From CAVPEV01 sp963703555 (GTDB lineage Bacteria; Actinomycetota; Actinomycetes; Actinomycetales; Cellulomonadaceae): DNA of 34,101 nt. Location of the stretch: contig CAVPEV010000052.1 of NCBI GenBank assembly GCA_963703555.1, positions 1-34,101 on the forward strand, written 5' to 3'. The notes beneath the pieces were generated by a model. The model did no database searches. It was not told the DNA's origin and worked only from the letters and a program-made list of their open reading frames with translations. The translations under genes were made by a program, and so were the position numbers. Shown here one piece after another: positions 1 to 8,635 of the stretch (its first letter is position 1; each line of letters opens with the position of its first letter).

Positions 1-926
1 CCGGCGATGCCGGCGCGGGTGTCGATCGCGGCGATGTCCAACCAGCCGTCGTCGAGGACCGCGTCCGGCAGCAGGGTGATGTTGCCCGGCAGCCGGCCGC
101 AGTTGCCGATGAGCAGGCTGCGCACGCGGATGCCCATCGTCGGCCCGTCGTCGAGCTCGACGTGCACCCGGCTGCGGTACCCCCGGAGGTGCTTGACCCC
201 GGCCATGAAGTAGGCGATCCACCCCACCCGCGCCTTCAGTTGCTCGTCCGCGTCGGCGACCATCGCTGCGTCGAAGCCCAGCCCGGCGATCACGAGGAAG
301 ATGTGGTCGCGGGGGATGTCGGTGCCGGCGGGGAGCCCATCGCCGGCCTCGGCCACCGGGTCGGAGATCTGCGACTCCCAGCGGTCCACCCGCAACCACC
401 CGACGTCGATGGCCCGGTCCCGGCCGGCGAGGGCGACGCGCAGCGACTCCATCGGGTCGGTGAGCGGCAGGTCGAGGTTGCGGGCCAGCAGGTTGCCGGT
501 GCCCAGCGGGATCAGCGCCATGGGCACGGGGGTCCCCACGAGCCCCTCGGCGACGGCTCGCACGGTCCCGTCCCCGCCCACCGCGACGACCAGATCGGCG
601 CCGCGCGCCACGGCCTCGCGGGCCTGGCGGACGCCGGGCTCCTCGGCCGACGTCTCCCACCACAGCGGCTCGGGGACGTGCTCGGCGGCGCACGCCGCAA
701 GCACGACGGTCCGCAGGCCGGCGACGTCCGGCTTGGTGGGGTTGGCGACGAAGACGATGAGCGGGCCCGGCGACCCGGCGGTCCGCTCGGCGGCCGGGCC
801 CCCGGTCGGGCCGTGCCCGGCCGCGCTGCGAGCGGCCACCTGCCGCCGCCAGAGCACCACCCCGAGCGTGAGCAAGCCGACGGCCAGCACCACGGCGGCG
901 ACGACCACGGCGGCGGTCCAGGTCAT
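1..926 (-). CDS. Diacylglycerol kinase-family lipid kinase (YegS/Rv2252/BmrU type), 3' end off the window
   Basis: The minus strand reads openly from an ATG at 926 to the window edge (about 308 codons), so the C-terminus is missing. Residues 4-26 form a hydrophobic N-terminal membrane segment, followed by a G/A/P-rich linker and then the DAGK catalytic domain. The glycine-rich nucleotide motif GGDGTVRAVAEGL and the downstream PLGTGNLLARNL block are diagnostic of this family, which transfers ATP phosphate to lipid hydroxyls such as diacylglycerol. A later block, LLIGNCGRLPGNITLLPDA, also matches it. The gene diverges from serS with only 42 bp between the starts. The actual lipid substrate cannot be read from the sequence. 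The N-terminal membrane segment suggests work at the inner face of the membrane. Confidence 0.9.
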   Translation of the reverse strand, partial: MTWTAAVVVAAVVLAVGLLTLGVVLWRRQVAARSAAGHGPTGGPAAERTAGSPGPLIVFVANPTKPDVAGLRTVVLAACAAEHVPEPLWWETSAEEPGVRQAREAVARGADLVVAVGGDGTVRAVAEGLVGTPVPMALIPLGTGNLLARNLDLPLTDPMESLRVALAGRDRAIDVGWLRVDRWESQISDPVAEAGDGLPAGTDIPRDHIFLVIAGLGFDAAMVADADEQLKARVGWIAYFMAGVKHLRGYRSRVHVELDDGPTMGIRVRSLLIGNCGRLPGNITLLPDAVLDDGWLDIAAIDTRAGIA

Positions 927-956
927 GACCGGCCAATCTACGTCCCCGGTGCTGAC

Positions 957-962
957 TACGCT
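957..962 (+). promoter_or_regulatory. Candidate -10 hexamer for a leaderless serS transcript
   Basis: TACGCT ends 6 nt before the serS GTG start. This TANNNT-to-start distance would place transcription initiation at or next to the start codon. No convincing -35 element is visible. Confidence 0.4.
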
Positions 963-968
963 CGCAGG

Positions 969-2249
969 GTGATCGACCTGCGACTCCTGCGGGAGGACCC
1001 TGACACCGTCCGTGCCAGCCAGGCGGCTCGGGGCGCCGACCCCGGCCTGGTGGACCAGGTGCTGGACGCCGACGCCCGTCGCCGCGTCGCGCTGACCGAC
1101 TTCGAACGGCTGCGGGCGGAGCAGAAGGCCCTCGGGCGCCGGGTGGCTGCCGCCCAGGGACCGGAGAAGGACCGGCTGCTCGTCCATGCCCGCCAGCTCG
1201 CCCAACAGGTCAAGGACCTGCAGACCGACGCCGACGCGGCCGACGCGGCCGCCGCGGAGCTGGCCGGGCGGATCGCCAACGTCGTCGCGCCCGGGGTGCC
1301 AGCCGGAGGGGAGGACGACTACGCCGTGCTGCGTCAGGTGGGCAGCCCACGCGACCTGACCACCGAGTACGGTCCCGAGTTCATCGTGCGCGACCACCTG
1401 GAGATCGGCGAGCTGCTCGGCGCGATCGACACCGAGCGCGGGGCGAAGGTCTCCGGAGCGCGCTTCTACTTCCTCACCGGGGTCGGGGCGCGGCTGGAGC
1501 TGGCGCTGCTGACCGCCGCCCTGGATCGGGCCGAGGCGGCCGGGTTCACCCCGGTGATCACCCCGACGCTGGTCAAGCCGGAGATCATGGCCGGCACGGG
1601 GTTCCTCGGCGAGCACGCCGAGGAGGTGTACCGGCTGGAGGCGGACGACCTCTACCTGGTCGGGACCAGCGAGGTCGCCCTGGCCGGCTACCACGCCGGC
1701 GAGGTGCTCGACCTGTCCGGCGGCCCGCTGCGGTACGCCGGCTGGTCGGCCTGCTACCGGCGGGAGGCGGGCTCCTACGGCAAGGACACCCGCGGCATCA
1801 TCCGGGTGCACCAGTTCCACAAGGTGGAGGCCTTCAGCTATGTCCCCGTGGAGGACGCAGCGGCCGAGCACGAGCGGATCCTCGCCTTCGAGGAGGCGAT
1901 GCTCGGCATGTTGGAGCTGCCCTACCGCGTCATCGACACCGCCGCCGGGGACCTGGGCACCAGCGCGGCCCGCAAGTTCGACTGCGAGGCCTGGTTGCCC
2001 AGCCAGCAGCGTTGGCTGGAGCTCACCTCGACGTCGAACTGCACGACGTTCCAGTCCCGCCGGCTGGGCATCCGGGAACGGACCCCGGACGGGGACGTGC
2101 GCGCCGTGGCCACCCTCAACGGCACCATGGCCACCACCCGGTGGATCGTCGCGCTGCTGGAGAACCACCAGCAGCGCGACGGGTCCGTCCGCGTCCCGGA
2201 GGGCCTGCGCCCGTACCTGGGCGGCCGGGAGGTGCTCCGGCCGCGATGA
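969..2249 (+). CDS. serS: Seryl-tRNA synthetase
   Basis: Class II aminoacyl-tRNA synthetase that charges tRNA-Ser with serine; cytoplasmic and essential. The product is 426 aa, normal for bacterial SerRS. The N-terminus (IDLRLLREDPDTVRAS) is the typical SerRS start and leads into the long antiparallel coiled coil that grips the long variable arm of tRNA-Ser (about residues 30-105). The catalytic core shows motif 2 (CYRREAGSYGKDTRGIIRVHQF) in recognisable form and motif 3 near the end (NGTMATTRWIVALLENHQ). The GTG at 969 was chosen because homology starts exactly there. The frame stays open far upstream only because it lies antisense to the lipid kinase. Two tRNA-Ser genes, its substrates, lie elsewhere in this window. 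Confidence 0.97.
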   Translation: MIDLRLLREDPDTVRASQAARGADPGLVDQVLDADARRRVALTDFERLRAEQKALGRRVAAAQGPEKDRLLVHARQLAQQVKDLQTDADAADAAAAELAGRIANVVAPGVPAGGEDDYAVLRQVGSPRDLTTEYGPEFIVRDHLEIGELLGAIDTERGAKVSGARFYFLTGVGARLELALLTAALDRAEAAGFTPVITPTLVKPEIMAGTGFLGEHAEEVYRLEADDLYLVGTSEVALAGYHAGEVLDLSGGPLRYAGWSACYRREAGSYGKDTRGIIRVHQFHKVEAFSYVPVEDAAAEHERILAFEEAMLGMLELPYRVIDTAAGDLGTSAARKFDCEAWLPSQQRWLELTSTSNCTTFQSRRLGIRERTPDGDVRAVATLNGTMATTRWIVALLENHQQRDGSVRVPEGLRPYLGGREVLRPR

Positions 2250-3049
2250 GCCGTGCTGCGCAGACCCTGGTGGCCCTGGACGTGGATGGCACGATCATGT
2301 CCTTCGACGGGCGGATCTCCGACGACGTCCGCGCCGCCGTCACCGACCTGCGCGCTGCCGGGGCCCAGGTGGTGCTCGCCACCGGCCGGGCGGTCACCGG
2401 CACGCTCCCGGTGGCCCGGCAGCTGGGGCTGGACACCGGGTGGGTGGTCTGCTCCAACGGGGCGGTGACCGCCCGCCTGGACCCGGCGTTGGCCGGCGGC
2501 TGGGAACCGGTGGACGTCGTGCGCTTCGACCCCGGGCCCGTGCTACGGGTGCTGGCGGCGGAAATGCCCGACGTCCTCGTCGCCGTGGAGGACCTGGGGC
2601 GCGGCTTCCTCGTGTCGGCGCCGTTCCCGCTCGGCGAGCTGGACGGCGAGGTCCGCGTGATGCCCCTCGGCGAGCTGGCGGCGCGGCCGGCCACCCGCGT
2701 GGTGCTGCGGGCCCCCGAGCGCGGCCCCGAGGACTTCCACGCGCTCGTGGAGCGGGTCGGTCTGCGCGAGGTGAGCTATGCGGTGGGGTGGAGCGCGTGG
2801 CTGGACCTCACCCCGGCCGGGGTGTCGAAGGCCTCGGCCCTGGAAGGGCTGCGCCGCCGCCTGGGGGTGGAGCCGCATACCACGGTGGCGGTGGGTGACG
2901 GTGGCAACGACCTGGAGATGCTCGCCTGGGCCGCGCGCGGGGTCGCCATGGGTCACGCCGCCGCCGAGGTGCGCGCGGTCGCCGACGAGGTCACCGGCAC
3001 CATCGACGACGACGGCCTGGTGCCCGTCCTGCGCAGCCTGCTGCAGTGA
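2246..3049 (+). CDS. HAD-superfamily phosphatase, Cof/class IIB type
   Basis: A 267-aa cytoplasmic hydrolase. Motif I is LDVDGT (D12 and D14, the nucleophile and acid/base). Motif IV is GDGGNDLEML near residues 218-226, which coordinates magnesium. The cap between them (about residues 90-190) is of the size seen in Cof-like class IIB enzymes, which typically dephosphorylate sugar phosphates or phosphorylated cofactors. The ATG overlaps the serS stop (ATGA), so the two genes are probably translationally coupled. A HAD gene directly after serS is a common actinobacterial arrangement. Substrate unknown. Confidence 0.9.
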   Translation: MSRAAQTLVALDVDGTIMSFDGRISDDVRAAVTDLRAAGAQVVLATGRAVTGTLPVARQLGLDTGWVVCSNGAVTARLDPALAGGWEPVDVVRFDPGPVLRVLAAEMPDVLVAVEDLGRGFLVSAPFPLGELDGEVRVMPLGELAARPATRVVLRAPERGPEDFHALVERVGLREVSYAVGWSAWLDLTPAGVSKASALEGLRRRLGVEPHTTVAVGDGGNDLEMLAWAARGVAMGHAAAEVRAVADEVTGTIDDDGLVPVLRSLLQ

Positions 3050-3083
3050 GCAGCCGGGCGACGGACCGGACGGGTGGCGCGGA

Positions 3084-3097
3084 CCGTGGACCCACGG
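3084..3097. promoter_or_regulatory. 14-bp palindrome upstream of the LacI-type gene
   Basis: CCGTGG-AC-CCACGG is a perfect inverted repeat 26 bp before the regulator's ATG and just after the HAD gene stop. It may be an autoregulatory site. It does not resemble the LacI-type palindrome at 4175-4188, so another protein or chance is possible. Confidence 0.25.
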
Positions 3098-3123
3098 GCG
3101 TCCAGGTGCCACCATGCCGTGCC

Positions 3124-4143
3124 ATGACCCACGGGATCGACGACGTGGCCCGCAGCGCCGGGGTGTCCACCGCCACGGTGTCCCGGGCGCTGCGTGGGCT
3201 TCCCAACGTCGCCGAGGCCACCCGTCGCCGGGTGCTCCAGGCCGCCGCCGACCTCGGCTACGTGCCGTCCCCGTGGGCGGTCTCCCTGGCCTCCGGGCGG
3301 ACCCGGACGATCGGCCTCCTCACCCCCTGGGTCACGCACTGGTTCTTCGCGAACGTCATCGAGGGGGCGGAGCGGACGCTGCGCACCGAGGGCTTCGACG
3401 CGCTGCTGTACACCTTCGATGTCGTCCGTGGCACGCAGCGGCTGCGGTTCGACCCGGACGTGCTGCGGCGTCGGGTGGACGGCGTCCTGGTCGTCGGCCT
3501 CCCGTTGGAGCCCGACGAGCTCGCTGCCCTGGAGCTGCTCGGCTACCCGACGATCTTCATCGGTGCCGGCGCCCCGGGCCGCGTCACGGTGCGCCTGGAC
3601 GACGTGGCGACCGCCCGCACGGCGACCCGGCACCTGCTGGACCTCGGCCACCGGCGGATCGCGCACCTCAGCGGCGAGCCGGACGACACCATGGCGTGGT
3701 CCCCGGCGATGCAACGGTCGATCGGCTGGCGCGCGGAGATGACCGACCACGGCCTGACGGACACCGCCGAGCTGGAGCTGCACGGGCACTTCGACATGCC
3801 CGGCGGTCGCGCGACCGCTCGCCGGCTGCTCCGGGAGCACCCCGATGTCACGGCGATCTTCGCCGCCTCCGACGAGATGGCGATGGGCGCCATCCTCGCG
3901 GCCCGCGACGCGGGCCTGCGGGTGCCCGAGGACCTGTCCGTGATCGGCGTCGACGGGCACGAGCTGGCCGAGGTGGCCGGGCTGACGACGATGGCCCAGG
4001 ACGCGATGGCCCAGGGGGGCATGGCGGCGTCGATGCTGCTCGACCTGTTCACGGGGACACCCGTGCCCACCGAGGTGGTGTTCCCCACGCGGTTGGTGGT
4101 CCGTGGGTCGACCGCTCCGGTACGTGATCGAATCGTGACGTGA
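3124..4143 (+). CDS. LacI-family transcriptional regulator
   Basis: A 339-aa sugar-responsive repressor. The N-terminal LacI helix-turn-helix is clear (IDDVARSAGVSTATVSRALR, then NVAEATRRRVLQAAADLGYVP with the hinge helix). It is followed by a periplasmic-binding-protein-like effector domain ending in the conserved block DLSVIGVDGHELAEVAGLTT. The ATG at 3124 was chosen because the HTH begins immediately after it; an upstream in-frame extension would add 26 residues without homology. It lies directly upstream of a carbohydrate ABC importer and a LacI-type palindrome sits between them. The simplest reading is local repression of the importer relieved by its sugar or a derivative. Effector unknown. 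Confidence 0.92.
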   Translation: MTHGIDDVARSAGVSTATVSRALRGLPNVAEATRRRVLQAAADLGYVPSPWAVSLASGRTRTIGLLTPWVTHWFFANVIEGAERTLRTEGFDALLYTFDVVRGTQRLRFDPDVLRRRVDGVLVVGLPLEPDELAALELLGYPTIFIGAGAPGRVTVRLDDVATARTATRHLLDLGHRRIAHLSGEPDDTMAWSPAMQRSIGWRAEMTDHGLTDTAELELHGHFDMPGGRATARRLLREHPDVTAIFAASDEMAMGAILAARDAGLRVPEDLSVIGVDGHELAEVAGLTTMAQDAMAQGGMAASMLLDLFTGTPVPTEVVFPTRLVVRGSTAPVRDRIVT

Positions 4144-4174
4144 CGAACCGAGCGGAGGGCTTGCGCACGACGGA

Positions 4175-4188
4175 TGTAAGCGCTTGCA
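4175..4188. promoter_or_regulatory. LacI-type operator in front of the sugar ABC importer
   Basis: TGTAAGCGCTTGCA is a near-perfect palindrome around a central CG, with the AAGCGCTT core typical of LacI/GalR-family operators. It is 60 bp before the binding-protein ATG and 31 bp after the regulator stop. A weak -35-like TTGCGC is at 4161-4166, so a bound repressor would block promoter access. The palindrome is seen directly; the assignment to the adjacent regulator is inference. Confidence 0.75.
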
Positions 4189-4247
4189 TGGCGCACACGC
4201 ACCGGGGCGACCGCCTCGGTGACAACCACGACGAGGTGGAGGCCTAG

Positions 4248-5615
4248 ATGACGAACGTTCGCCACGGGTCGGTGGGCCTGGCGGCCGGGGGTCTTGCCCT
4301 GGCGCTGGTGCTCACCGCATGTTCCAGCGGTGGTGGCGGTGGCACCACCGCCACCACCAGCGGCAACGCAGACTGCGCCGCGTACTCCCAGTACGGCGAC
4401 CTCTCCGGCAAGACGGTGACGGTCTACGCGGGCATCGTCGCCCCCGAGGACCAGGCGTACATCGACTCCTACAAGCCGTTCGAGGACTGCACGGGCGCCA
4501 CCGTCCAGTACCAGGCGGACAAGAGCTTCGAGCAGCAGGTCCTCGTCCAGGCGCAGGCCGGCAACGCGCCCGACCTGGCGATCGTCCCGCAGCCGGGCCT
4601 GCTCAAGCAGCTGGTCAGCACCGGCAAGGCGGTGGCGGCTCCGGCGGCCGTGTCCACCAACGTGGACACGTTCTGGGGCAAGGACTGGAAGTCGTACGGG
4701 ACCGTCGACGGCACCTTCTACGCGGCCCCGTCGGGCGCGAGTGTGAAGTCGTTGGTCTGGTACTCGCCCAAGGAGTTCGCGGACAACGGTTACACGGTGC
4801 CCACGACGCTCGACGAGCTCATGGCGCTCAGCGAGAAGATCGCAGCCACCGGCAAGAAGCCGTGGTGCGCAGGGATCGCCTCCGGCGAGGCCACGGGGTG
4901 GCCGATCACCGACTGGATGGAGGACTTCATGCTCCGGCTCGGCGGTCCTGGCGTCTACGACCAGTGGGTGAGCCACCAGATCCCGTTCAACTCCCAGGTC
5001 CCGACCCAGGCGCTGGACGCCGTGGGTTCGTACCTGAAGAACCCGGCCTTCGTCAACGGTGGCTTCGGTGACGTCACGTCGATCGCGACGACGACCTTCC
5101 AGGACGCCGGGTTGCCGATCCTCGAGGGCACCTGCTCCCTGCACCGGATGGCCAGCTTCTACGCCTCGAACTTCCCCGGGGGGACGAACGTGGCCAAGGA
5201 TGGCGACGTGTACGCGTTCTACCTGCCGGGCAAGACTGCGAACGACCACCCGGTGCTCGGCGGCGGCGAGTTCTACCTCGCCTTCTCCGACCGGCCCGAG
5301 GTGCAGGCGTTCCAGACCTTCCTGTCCACGGACACCTGGGCGAACCTCAAGGCGAAGACCAGCTCGAACGTCACCAAGGGCGGCTGGATCACCGCCAACA
5401 AGGGCCTGGACGTGGCCAACCTGGTCAACCCGATCGACCAGCTGGCCGCCAGCATCATCCAGGACCCCAACACGGTCTTCCGGTTCGACGGCTCGGACAT
5501 GATGCCCGCTGCCGTCGGGTCCAACTCCTTCTGGAAGGAAACGACCAACTGGATCACCGGGCAGTCGACCAAGGACACCCTCGACAAGATCGAGGCGTCC
5601 TGGCCGGCCTCCTGA
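4248..5615 (+). CDS. Carbohydrate ABC transporter substrate-binding lipoprotein (AglE-like)
   Basis: A 455-aa family 1 extracellular solute-binding protein. The signal peptide ends in a lipobox (LVLTAC, Cys25), so it should be a lipoprotein anchored outside the membrane, followed by a flexible Ser/Gly/Thr linker. The body has the family layout, including the IASGEATGWPITDWMEDFMLR segment that I associate with alpha-glucoside (AglE-type) binding proteins. A strong Shine-Dalgarno sequence (GGTGGAGG, 4235-4242) stands 5 nt before the ATG. It is the first gene of a binding-protein/permease/permease set. The gene after it is separated by two strong hairpins, which would favour higher yield of the binding protein. 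Sugar specificity is inferred from family resemblance. Confidence 0.85.
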   Translation: MTNVRHGSVGLAAGGLALALVLTACSSGGGGGTTATTSGNADCAAYSQYGDLSGKTVTVYAGIVAPEDQAYIDSYKPFEDCTGATVQYQADKSFEQQVLVQAQAGNAPDLAIVPQPGLLKQLVSTGKAVAAPAAVSTNVDTFWGKDWKSYGTVDGTFYAAPSGASVKSLVWYSPKEFADNGYTVPTTLDELMALSEKIAATGKKPWCAGIASGEATGWPITDWMEDFMLRLGGPGVYDQWVSHQIPFNSQVPTQALDAVGSYLKNPAFVNGGFGDVTSIATTTFQDAGLPILEGTCSLHRMASFYASNFPGGTNVAKDGDVYAFYLPGKTANDHPVLGGGEFYLAFSDRPEVQAFQTFLSTDTWANLKAKTSSNVTKGGWITANKGLDVANLVNPIDQLAASIIQDPNTVFRFDGSDMMPAAVGSNSFWKETTNWITGQSTKDTLDKIEASWPAS

Positions 5616-5620
5616 GGTGA

Positions 5621-5659
5621 CGGAGCGGGACCGGCGCACGGCGGGCCGGTCCCGCTCCG
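5621..5659 (+). terminator. Intercistronic stem-loop after the binding-protein gene
   Basis: A perfect 14-bp inverted repeat (arms 5621-5634 and 5646-5659) with an 11-nt loop starts 6 nt after the stop codon. There is no U-tract, and the permease genes continue downstream. It is more likely a partial terminator or 3' stabiliser that raises binding-protein expression than a full stop. Confidence 0.7.
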
Positions 5660-5670
5660 CTCCGTCCGGT

Positions 5671-5693
5671 CCCGGCCCCGAACCGGGGCCGGG
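5671..5693 (+). terminator. Second stem-loop before the first permease
   Basis: A perfect 9-bp GC stem (5671-5679 with 5685-5693) and 5-nt loop, immediately after the 14-bp hairpin. Together they form a tandem hairpin block between the binding-protein gene and the permease. Confidence 0.5.
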
Positions 5694-5740
5694 CCACACT
5701 TCGGACCAGTCCACCACCCGCCACCCGACCGGGAGGACCG

Positions 5741-6724
5741 ATGCAGTTCCTGGACACCCAGACCGACGGCGGCAAGCTCGTCCTGATGCTCGTCGCCGTG
5801 CTTGTCTTCGCCGCCGTCATCGGGCTGATCCTGCTCGTCGCGTCGTTGATCGAGCGGCGGACCCAGCGGGGCCTGGCCTGGATCTTCGTCGGTCCTACCG
5901 TGCTCCTCCTGGGCATCGGCCTGGTGTACCCGGCCGTGCGCACGATCATCCGGTCGTTCTTCGACGCGGTGGGCCACAACTTCATCGGGCTGGGCAACTA
6001 CGCGACGATCTTCAGCTCGTCGGACCAGATCGTCGTGCTGCGCAACACCGTCCTGTGGGTGCTCGTCACGCCGTTCGTGGCCACCGCCGTGGGGCTCATC
6101 TATGCGGTGCTCGTCGACGGGGCCCGTGGTGAGGCGATCGCCAAGTCGCTCATCTTCCTGCCGATGGCCATCTCGCTGGTCGGCGCCTCGATCATCTGGA
6201 AGTTCGTCTACGAGTTTCGACCGGACCAGCCGGGGGTTGCGCAGATCGGCCTGCTCAACCAGATCATCGTGTGGCTGGGCGGGAGTCCCGTGCAGTTCCT
6301 GGTCGGTGCGCCGTGGAACACGTTGTTCCTCATCGTCGTCATGATCTGGATCCAGGCCGGGTTCGCCATGACGATCCTGTCCGCGTCGATCAAGGCGATC
6401 CCCGAGGAGATCGTCGAGGCGGCCCGTCTGGACGGCGTGTCCGGGGTGCAGATGTTCCGCTTCGTCACCCTGCCGAGCATCCGGCCGTCGGTGGTCGTCG
6501 TCCTCACGACGATCGCCATCGCCTGCCTGAAGGTCTTCGACATCGTCCGGACCATGACCGGTGGGTCGTTCGGCACCAGCGTCGTGGCGAACGAGTTCTA
6601 CACGCAGAGCTTCAGCGCGGCGAACCAGGGTCTGGGCGCGGCGCTGGCCGTGCTGCTGTTCATCCTGGTCGTTCCCATCGTCGTCTACAACATCCGCCAG
6701 CTGCGCGCATCGGAGGGACGCTGA
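5741..6724 (+). CDS. Sugar ABC transporter permease (AglF-like)
   Basis: A 327-aa integral membrane protein. An extra N-terminal membrane helix (about residues 11-36) precedes the usual six-helix core, a layout I associate with AglF-type alpha-glucoside permeases. The cytoplasmic EAA loop that docks onto the ATPase is visible (EEIVEAARLDGVSGVQMFRF, about 220-240). Its stop overlaps the start of the next permease by one base (TGATG), so the two are co-translated. No ATPase gene accompanies them. By analogy with other actinobacterial sugar importers, a shared MsiK/MalK-type ATPase encoded elsewhere would energise the complex. Confidence 0.88.
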   Translation: MQFLDTQTDGGKLVLMLVAVLVFAAVIGLILLVASLIERRTQRGLAWIFVGPTVLLLGIGLVYPAVRTIIRSFFDAVGHNFIGLGNYATIFSSSDQIVVLRNTVLWVLVTPFVATAVGLIYAVLVDGARGEAIAKSLIFLPMAISLVGASIIWKFVYEFRPDQPGVAQIGLLNQIIVWLGGSPVQFLVGAPWNTLFLIVVMIWIQAGFAMTILSASIKAIPEEIVEAARLDGVSGVQMFRFVTLPSIRPSVVVVLTTIAIACLKVFDIVRTMTGGSFGTSVVANEFYTQSFSAANQGLGAALAVLLFILVVPIVVYNIRQLRASEGR

Positions 6725-7635
6725 TGTCAGTCCTGACCACCACCTCGGACGTGACCGAGGCTCCCGAGCACGAGCGTGCCGCCAGTGCCGCCCACCGCCG
6801 ACTGACCTCGCGGTGGGCCACCTTCGCCGCCGTCGTCCTGGCCGTCGTGTGGACGGCCCCGACGTTCGGCCTCCTCGTCACCTCGTTCCGTCCCGAGCTG
6901 GCCATCAAGACGAGCGGCTGGTGGACCTTCTTCACCAATCCCGAGGTCTCGCTGTCCAACTATGAAAAGGTTCTCGGGTCGACCACCTCCGACGGTCTCG
7001 CACCGTTCTTCATCAACTCCATCGCCATCACCATCCCCGCCGTCGCGGCACCGCTGCTGCTGGCCAGCCTCGCGGCGTACGCGTTCGCGTGGATGGACTT
7101 CCGTGGCAAGGACACGCTGTTCGTCGCGGTGTTCGCCCTGCAGATCGTGCCCATCCAGGTCACCCTCATCCCGCTGCTCACCCTGTTCGTGGACATCCAC
7201 ATCTCCGGGACGTTCTGGGCGATCTGGCTGGCGCACACGACGTTCGCCCTGCCGCTGGCGGTGTTCCTGCTGCACAACTTCATGCGGGAGATCCCGCGAG
7301 AGCTCGTCGAAGCGGCCCGGATGGACGGCGCCGGGCACGTGACGATCTTCTTCCGGCTCATCACCCCGATGATGCGGCCGGCCCTGGCGGCGTTCGGCAT
7401 CTACCAGTTCCTCTGGGTGTGGAACGACCTGCTGGTCGCCCTGACGTTCGCCGGCCCCGGGCGCAGCGTGGCGCCGATGACCGTGGCCCTGTTCAACCTC
7501 ACGGGGACCCGCGGCACGTCCTGGCACCTGCTGTCGGCCGGGGCGTTCGTGTCGATGATCGTGCCGGTCGCGGTCTTCCTGGCGCTGCAGCGGTACTTCG
7601 TGCGCGGCCTGATGGCCGGTTCCGTCAAGGGCTGA
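6724..7635 (+). CDS. Sugar ABC transporter permease (AglG/MalG-like)
   Basis: A 303-aa MalG-type permease with an N-terminal cytoplasmic tail (about 35 residues) and six predicted membrane helices. The EAA loop reads RELVEAARMDGAGHVTIFFR and is followed by the conserved LITPMMRPALAAFGIYQF segment. The start codon shares a base with the upstream permease stop, indicating translational coupling and heterodimer formation with that protein. It is the last gene of the LacI-controlled importer; the following exporter gene has its own candidate promoter. Confidence 0.88.
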   Translation: MSVLTTTSDVTEAPEHERAASAAHRRLTSRWATFAAVVLAVVWTAPTFGLLVTSFRPELAIKTSGWWTFFTNPEVSLSNYEKVLGSTTSDGLAPFFINSIAITIPAVAAPLLLASLAAYAFAWMDFRGKDTLFVAVFALQIVPIQVTLIPLLTLFVDIHISGTFWAIWLAHTTFALPLAVFLLHNFMREIPRELVEAARMDGAGHVTIFFRLITPMMRPALAAFGIYQFLWVWNDLLVALTFAGPGRSVAPMTVALFNLTGTRGTSWHLLSAGAFVSMIVPVAVFLALQRYFVRGLMAGSVKG

Positions 7636-7679
7636 CCGGGCGGGGCGGCGCTCGCCGGACCGCGACCGGTCGCACTGCG

Positions 7680-7685
7680 TACTGT
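7680..7685 (+). promoter_or_regulatory. Candidate -10 hexamer for the EamA-family gene
   Basis: TACTGT ends 6 nt before the GTG at 7692, compatible with a leaderless transcript. A 12-bp palindrome (7662-7673) lies just upstream and could be an operator. Confidence 0.4.
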
Positions 7686-7691
7686 CGCGGT

Positions 7692-8627
7692 GTGCCCTCA
7701 CGTCCGGTCGGTGGAGCCGACCGGGTCCCTGCCCCCGCGCTGTTCCTGTTGTCCGGCGTCGCCCAGTACCTCGGCGCGGCCGTCGCCGTCGGGCTGTTCG
7801 CCTCCCTGGCTGCACCCGAGGTCGCCTGGGCACGGATCGCGGTGGCGGCGGCCGTCCTGCTCGTCTGGCGGCGACCCTGGCGGGCCCGGTGGAGCCGGCG
7901 GGGCCTCGGCGGCGCCGTCGCCTTCGGCATCACGCTCGCCGGCATGAACATCGCGTTCTACCTGGCGATCGCCCGGCTGCCGCTCGGGACGGCGGTGGCG
8001 ATCGAGTTCCTCGGGCCGGTCGCCGTGGCCGCCGTCACCGGGCGCACCTGGCGGGAACGGGCCGGCATCGCCTTCGCCGCGCCCGGGGTGGTGCTGCTCG
8101 CCGGGCTCAGCCTGCGGGCCGGACCGGAGGCCTGGCCCGGCGTGGTGGCCATTCTCGTCGCCGCGCTGTGCTGGGCGGGCTACATCCTGCTCGGACGGCT
8201 CGTCGCCAGCGGTGCGGGGCAGGCCGAACCGGTCGACGGGATCACCGCGCTCGCCGTCGCCATGGCCTCGGGTGCGCTGGTCACGGCGCCGGCGCTGGCC
8301 GCCCGGACGGTGCCCGCGTTCGCCGACGCCGCCACGGCCGCACTGCTCGTCGCCGTGGCGGTGCTGTCCTCGGTGGTGCCGTACGCCATCGAGCAGATCG
8401 TGCTGCGGCGGGTCAGCGCCGCGTCGTTCGCGGTGATGCTGGCGATGCTGCCCGCGACGGCGACAGTGGTGGGTGCCGTGGTGCTGCGCCAGTGGCCGCA
8501 CGGGTGGGAGGTGGCCGGCCTCGTGCTGGTGTCCGTGGCCGTCGGGCTCACTGCCGTGCGCGGTGCGCCGGGGCGCAGCTCCGCGTCGCCGGAGCAGACG
8601 CACCGAGGGCTGGGTCCCAGGCTCTGA
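7692..8627 (+). CDS. EamA/DMT-family transporter (RhtA-like exporter)
   Basis: A 311-aa polytopic membrane protein with about ten hydrophobic helices arranged as two EamA repeats. The PLGTAVAIEFLGPVAVAA segment in the first half and the AIEQIVLRRVSAASFAVMLAM segment in the second resemble RhtA-type amino-acid (homoserine/threonine) exporters. The GTG at 7692 was chosen because the -10-like hexamer sits just before it and upstream sequence has no homology; no good ribosome-binding site is visible. The gene converges on the proteasome activator gene with an 8-bp gap. Substrate is inferred only from family resemblance. Confidence 0.82.
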   Translation: MPSRPVGGADRVPAPALFLLSGVAQYLGAAVAVGLFASLAAPEVAWARIAVAAAVLLVWRRPWRARWSRRGLGGAVAFGITLAGMNIAFYLAIARLPLGTAVAIEFLGPVAVAAVTGRTWRERAGIAFAAPGVVLLAGLSLRAGPEAWPGVVAILVAALCWAGYILLGRLVASGAGQAEPVDGITALAVAMASGALVTAPALAARTVPAFADAATAALLVAVAVLSSVVPYAIEQIVLRRVSAASFAVMLAMLPATATVVGAVVLRQWPHGWEVAGLVLVSVAVGLTAVRGAPGRSSASPEQTHRGLGPRL

Positions 8628-8635
8628 CGGGTCGG

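Noticed and set aside
162..968. Long N-terminal extension of serS in the same frame
   Set aside because: This stretch is antisense to the lipid kinase, has a low-complexity Arg/Gly/His composition and no homology. SerRS homology begins precisely at the GTG at 969.
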